Below are positions 6,264-6,883 of a DNA stretch of 6,883 nt, in pieces (the first letter of the stretch is position 1; the number at the start of each line of letters is the position of its first letter). The stretch is from Anaerolineae bacterium. GTDB taxonomy: Bacteria > Chloroflexota > Anaerolineae > B4-G1 > SLSP01. A program made the translations under genes and the position numbers. The notes under the pieces are model-generated. The model did no database searches, had not been told where the DNA came from, and saw only the letters and a list, made by a program, of their open reading frames with translations. Location: positions 1 through 6,883 of the forward strand of contig JAFGNI010000402.1 in assembly GCA_016927095.1 (NCBI GenBank), written 5' to 3'.

Positions 6264-6292
6264 AGTGTAGCGGCTGAGCGGCGGTGTGTCAC
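6264..6292 (-). promoter_or_regulatory. Probable sigma-70-type promoter of the Lnt-like operon
   Basis: On the minus strand GTGACA (6292-6287, 5 of 6) and TACACT (6269-6264, 4 of 6) are 17 nt apart. The start would be near 6257, about 38 nt before the ATG. The -35 box touches the 7-bp inverted repeat at 6291-6309. Confidence 0.55.
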
Positions 6293-6309
6293 CACCCATC
6301 GCGGGTGGT
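6291..6309. repeat. 7-bp perfect inverted repeat at the Lnt-like promoter
   Basis: ACCACCC (6291-6297) and GGGTGGT (6303-6309) are separated by 5 nt. The repeat overlaps the upstream edge of the predicted -35 box by two bases, a position suited to an operator or activator site. A second pair, CTGCC (6334-6338) with GGCAG (6345-6349), lies just upstream. Together they fill the gap between the Lnt-like promoter and the LuxR-side hairpin. Confidence 0.5.
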
Positions 6310-6383
6310 CCGCGGGCGATTGCGGATGGGTGACTGCCGGGTGAGGCAGGTCTCTCGGGCACGCGTTGTCACGCGCCAACTAC

Positions 6384-6435
6384 AGCGCCCAAGGCCCAAG
6401 CCCGAGCAGACTCGGGCCGAAGGTCCTTGGGCGCT
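6384..6435 (-). terminator. Nested GC-rich hairpin, probable terminator of the LuxR-type gene
   Basis: The outer stem pairs AGCGCCCAAGG (6384-6394) with CCTTGGGCGCT (6425-6435), 11 perfect bp. The inner stem pairs GCCCGAG (6400-6406) with CTCGGGC (6411-6417) around a CAGA loop. Unpaired segments of 5 and 7 nt separate the stems. It starts 19 nt after the stop codon of the LuxR-type gene and before the Lnt-like promoter, the expected place for a terminator. No T-run follows on either strand, so it may instead be a transcript-stabilising or regulatory RNA structure. Confidence 0.62.
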
Positions 6436-6454
6436 CACGTCCCCGCGAGGGCCG

Positions 6455-6883
6455 CTAGGGGATCAGGCGCAGCGACCTGGCCTTGGCGACGGCCTGGCGA
6501 CGGGTGCCCACAGCGAGCTTGCCGTAGATGTTCTTGAGGTGAGTCTTGACGGTGTTGACGGAGACGTGGAGAGCCAGGGCGATCTCCTGGTTGGTATGGC
6601 CGCCGGCCAGGACACGCATGACATCGAGCTCGCGGTCGCTCAGCGGCTCGATGAGGTGTGACACTGGTCCGGCAGAAGCCTCCGAAACGCCAGCAGACAC
6701 CGTCGTTGCCGAATATGTCGGGCTGGCCTCGTCGGGTGCGAGGCCCCGATCCTGGGTCGGGGCAAAGGCCCCTAGGAGGCGGGCAACGTAGGCCCGGCTG
6801 GGACTCTCGAGGTTCGCAGCAGCCCAGTCTGGACGGTGGCCGGCTGACAGCTGAGCGCTGAGCGCTGCCAGCTTCTCCGCCAT
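6455..6883 (-). CDS. LuxR-family (MalT-like) transcriptional regulator, C-terminal part
   Basis: The frame is open to the right edge and 142 residues are visible. The ATG at the very edge is probably internal. Residues about 78-140 form the LuxR-type helix-turn-helix: LSDRELDVMRVLAGGHTNQEIA, then LHVSVNTVKTHLKNIYGKL as recognition helix, then V.TRRQAVAKARSL. The preceding segment SRAYVARLLGAF (29-40) and the Ala/Ser/Pro-rich linker (41-73) are typical of what precedes the DNA-binding domain in large LuxR proteins with an N-terminal STAND ATPase and TPR repeats. In those, ATP and an inducer drive oligomerisation and activation. The N-terminal part cannot be seen, so a shorter LuxR protein is possible. 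A nested hairpin follows the stop. No response-regulator receiver is visible. Confidence 0.88.
   Translation of the reverse strand: MAEKLAALSAQLSAGHRPDWAAANLESPSRAYVARLLGAFAPTQDRGLAPDEASPTYSATTVSAGVSEASAGPVSHLIEPLSDRELDVMRVLAGGHTNQEIALALHVSVNTVKTHLKNIYGKLAVGTRRQAVAKARSLRLIP

Noticed and set aside
6384..6435. Known riboswitch or tRNA fold in the nested hairpin
   Set aside because: I could match it to no riboswitch core or cloverleaf. Its position after a stop codon fits a terminator better.

Overview
The window is GC-rich bacterial chromosomal DNA with tightly packed genes. No RNA gene, CRISPR array, insertion sequence or phage gene is visible. The combination of a MalT-like LuxR regulator, an amino-acid-permease/universal-stress fusion, a CN-hydrolase protein of the apolipoprotein N-acyltransferase type and a 66-aa orphan protein suggests a Chloroflexota-like or neighbouring Terrabacteria organism. 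That placement is an inference from memory of these families and is held loosely.

Left block (1-1357, minus strand): a DeoR-family repressor gene (1291-491) is followed after 31 nt by a 153-codon open frame (459 to the left edge) carrying a conserved domain of unknown function. A perfect TTGACA-N17-TATAAT promoter lies just upstream of the repressor. Pentamer repeats in the leader may be its operator. The two genes look like one autoregulated operon whose end is outside the window.

Centre block (1511-4406, plus strand): a 103-aa single-span membrane protein (1524-1835) is followed 9 nt later by an 853-aa transporter (1845-4406). The transporter has an APC-type permease, two C-terminal USP domains and a roughly 130-residue tail. 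The genes probably form a two-gene transport unit. The permease lacks the usual TM1 glycine motif, and each USP domain keeps a different half of the ATP-binding motif.

Right block (4442-6883, minus strand): the C-terminal part of a LuxR/MalT-like regulator (right edge to 6455) ends just before a 52-nt nested hairpin that probably terminates its transcript. A second promoter (6292-6264) and a near-perfect Shine-Dalgarno then drive an Lnt-like acyltransferase (6219-4675), followed by the 66-aa protein (4642-4442). This unit converges on the permease gene with only 35 bp between the stops and no clear terminator.

The strongest items for a second look are the gene at the left edge, the consensus promoter with its leader repeats, the half-motif USP pair, the altered TM1 of the permease and the nested hairpin. 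I see no sure sign of a wholly new defence or mobile system.
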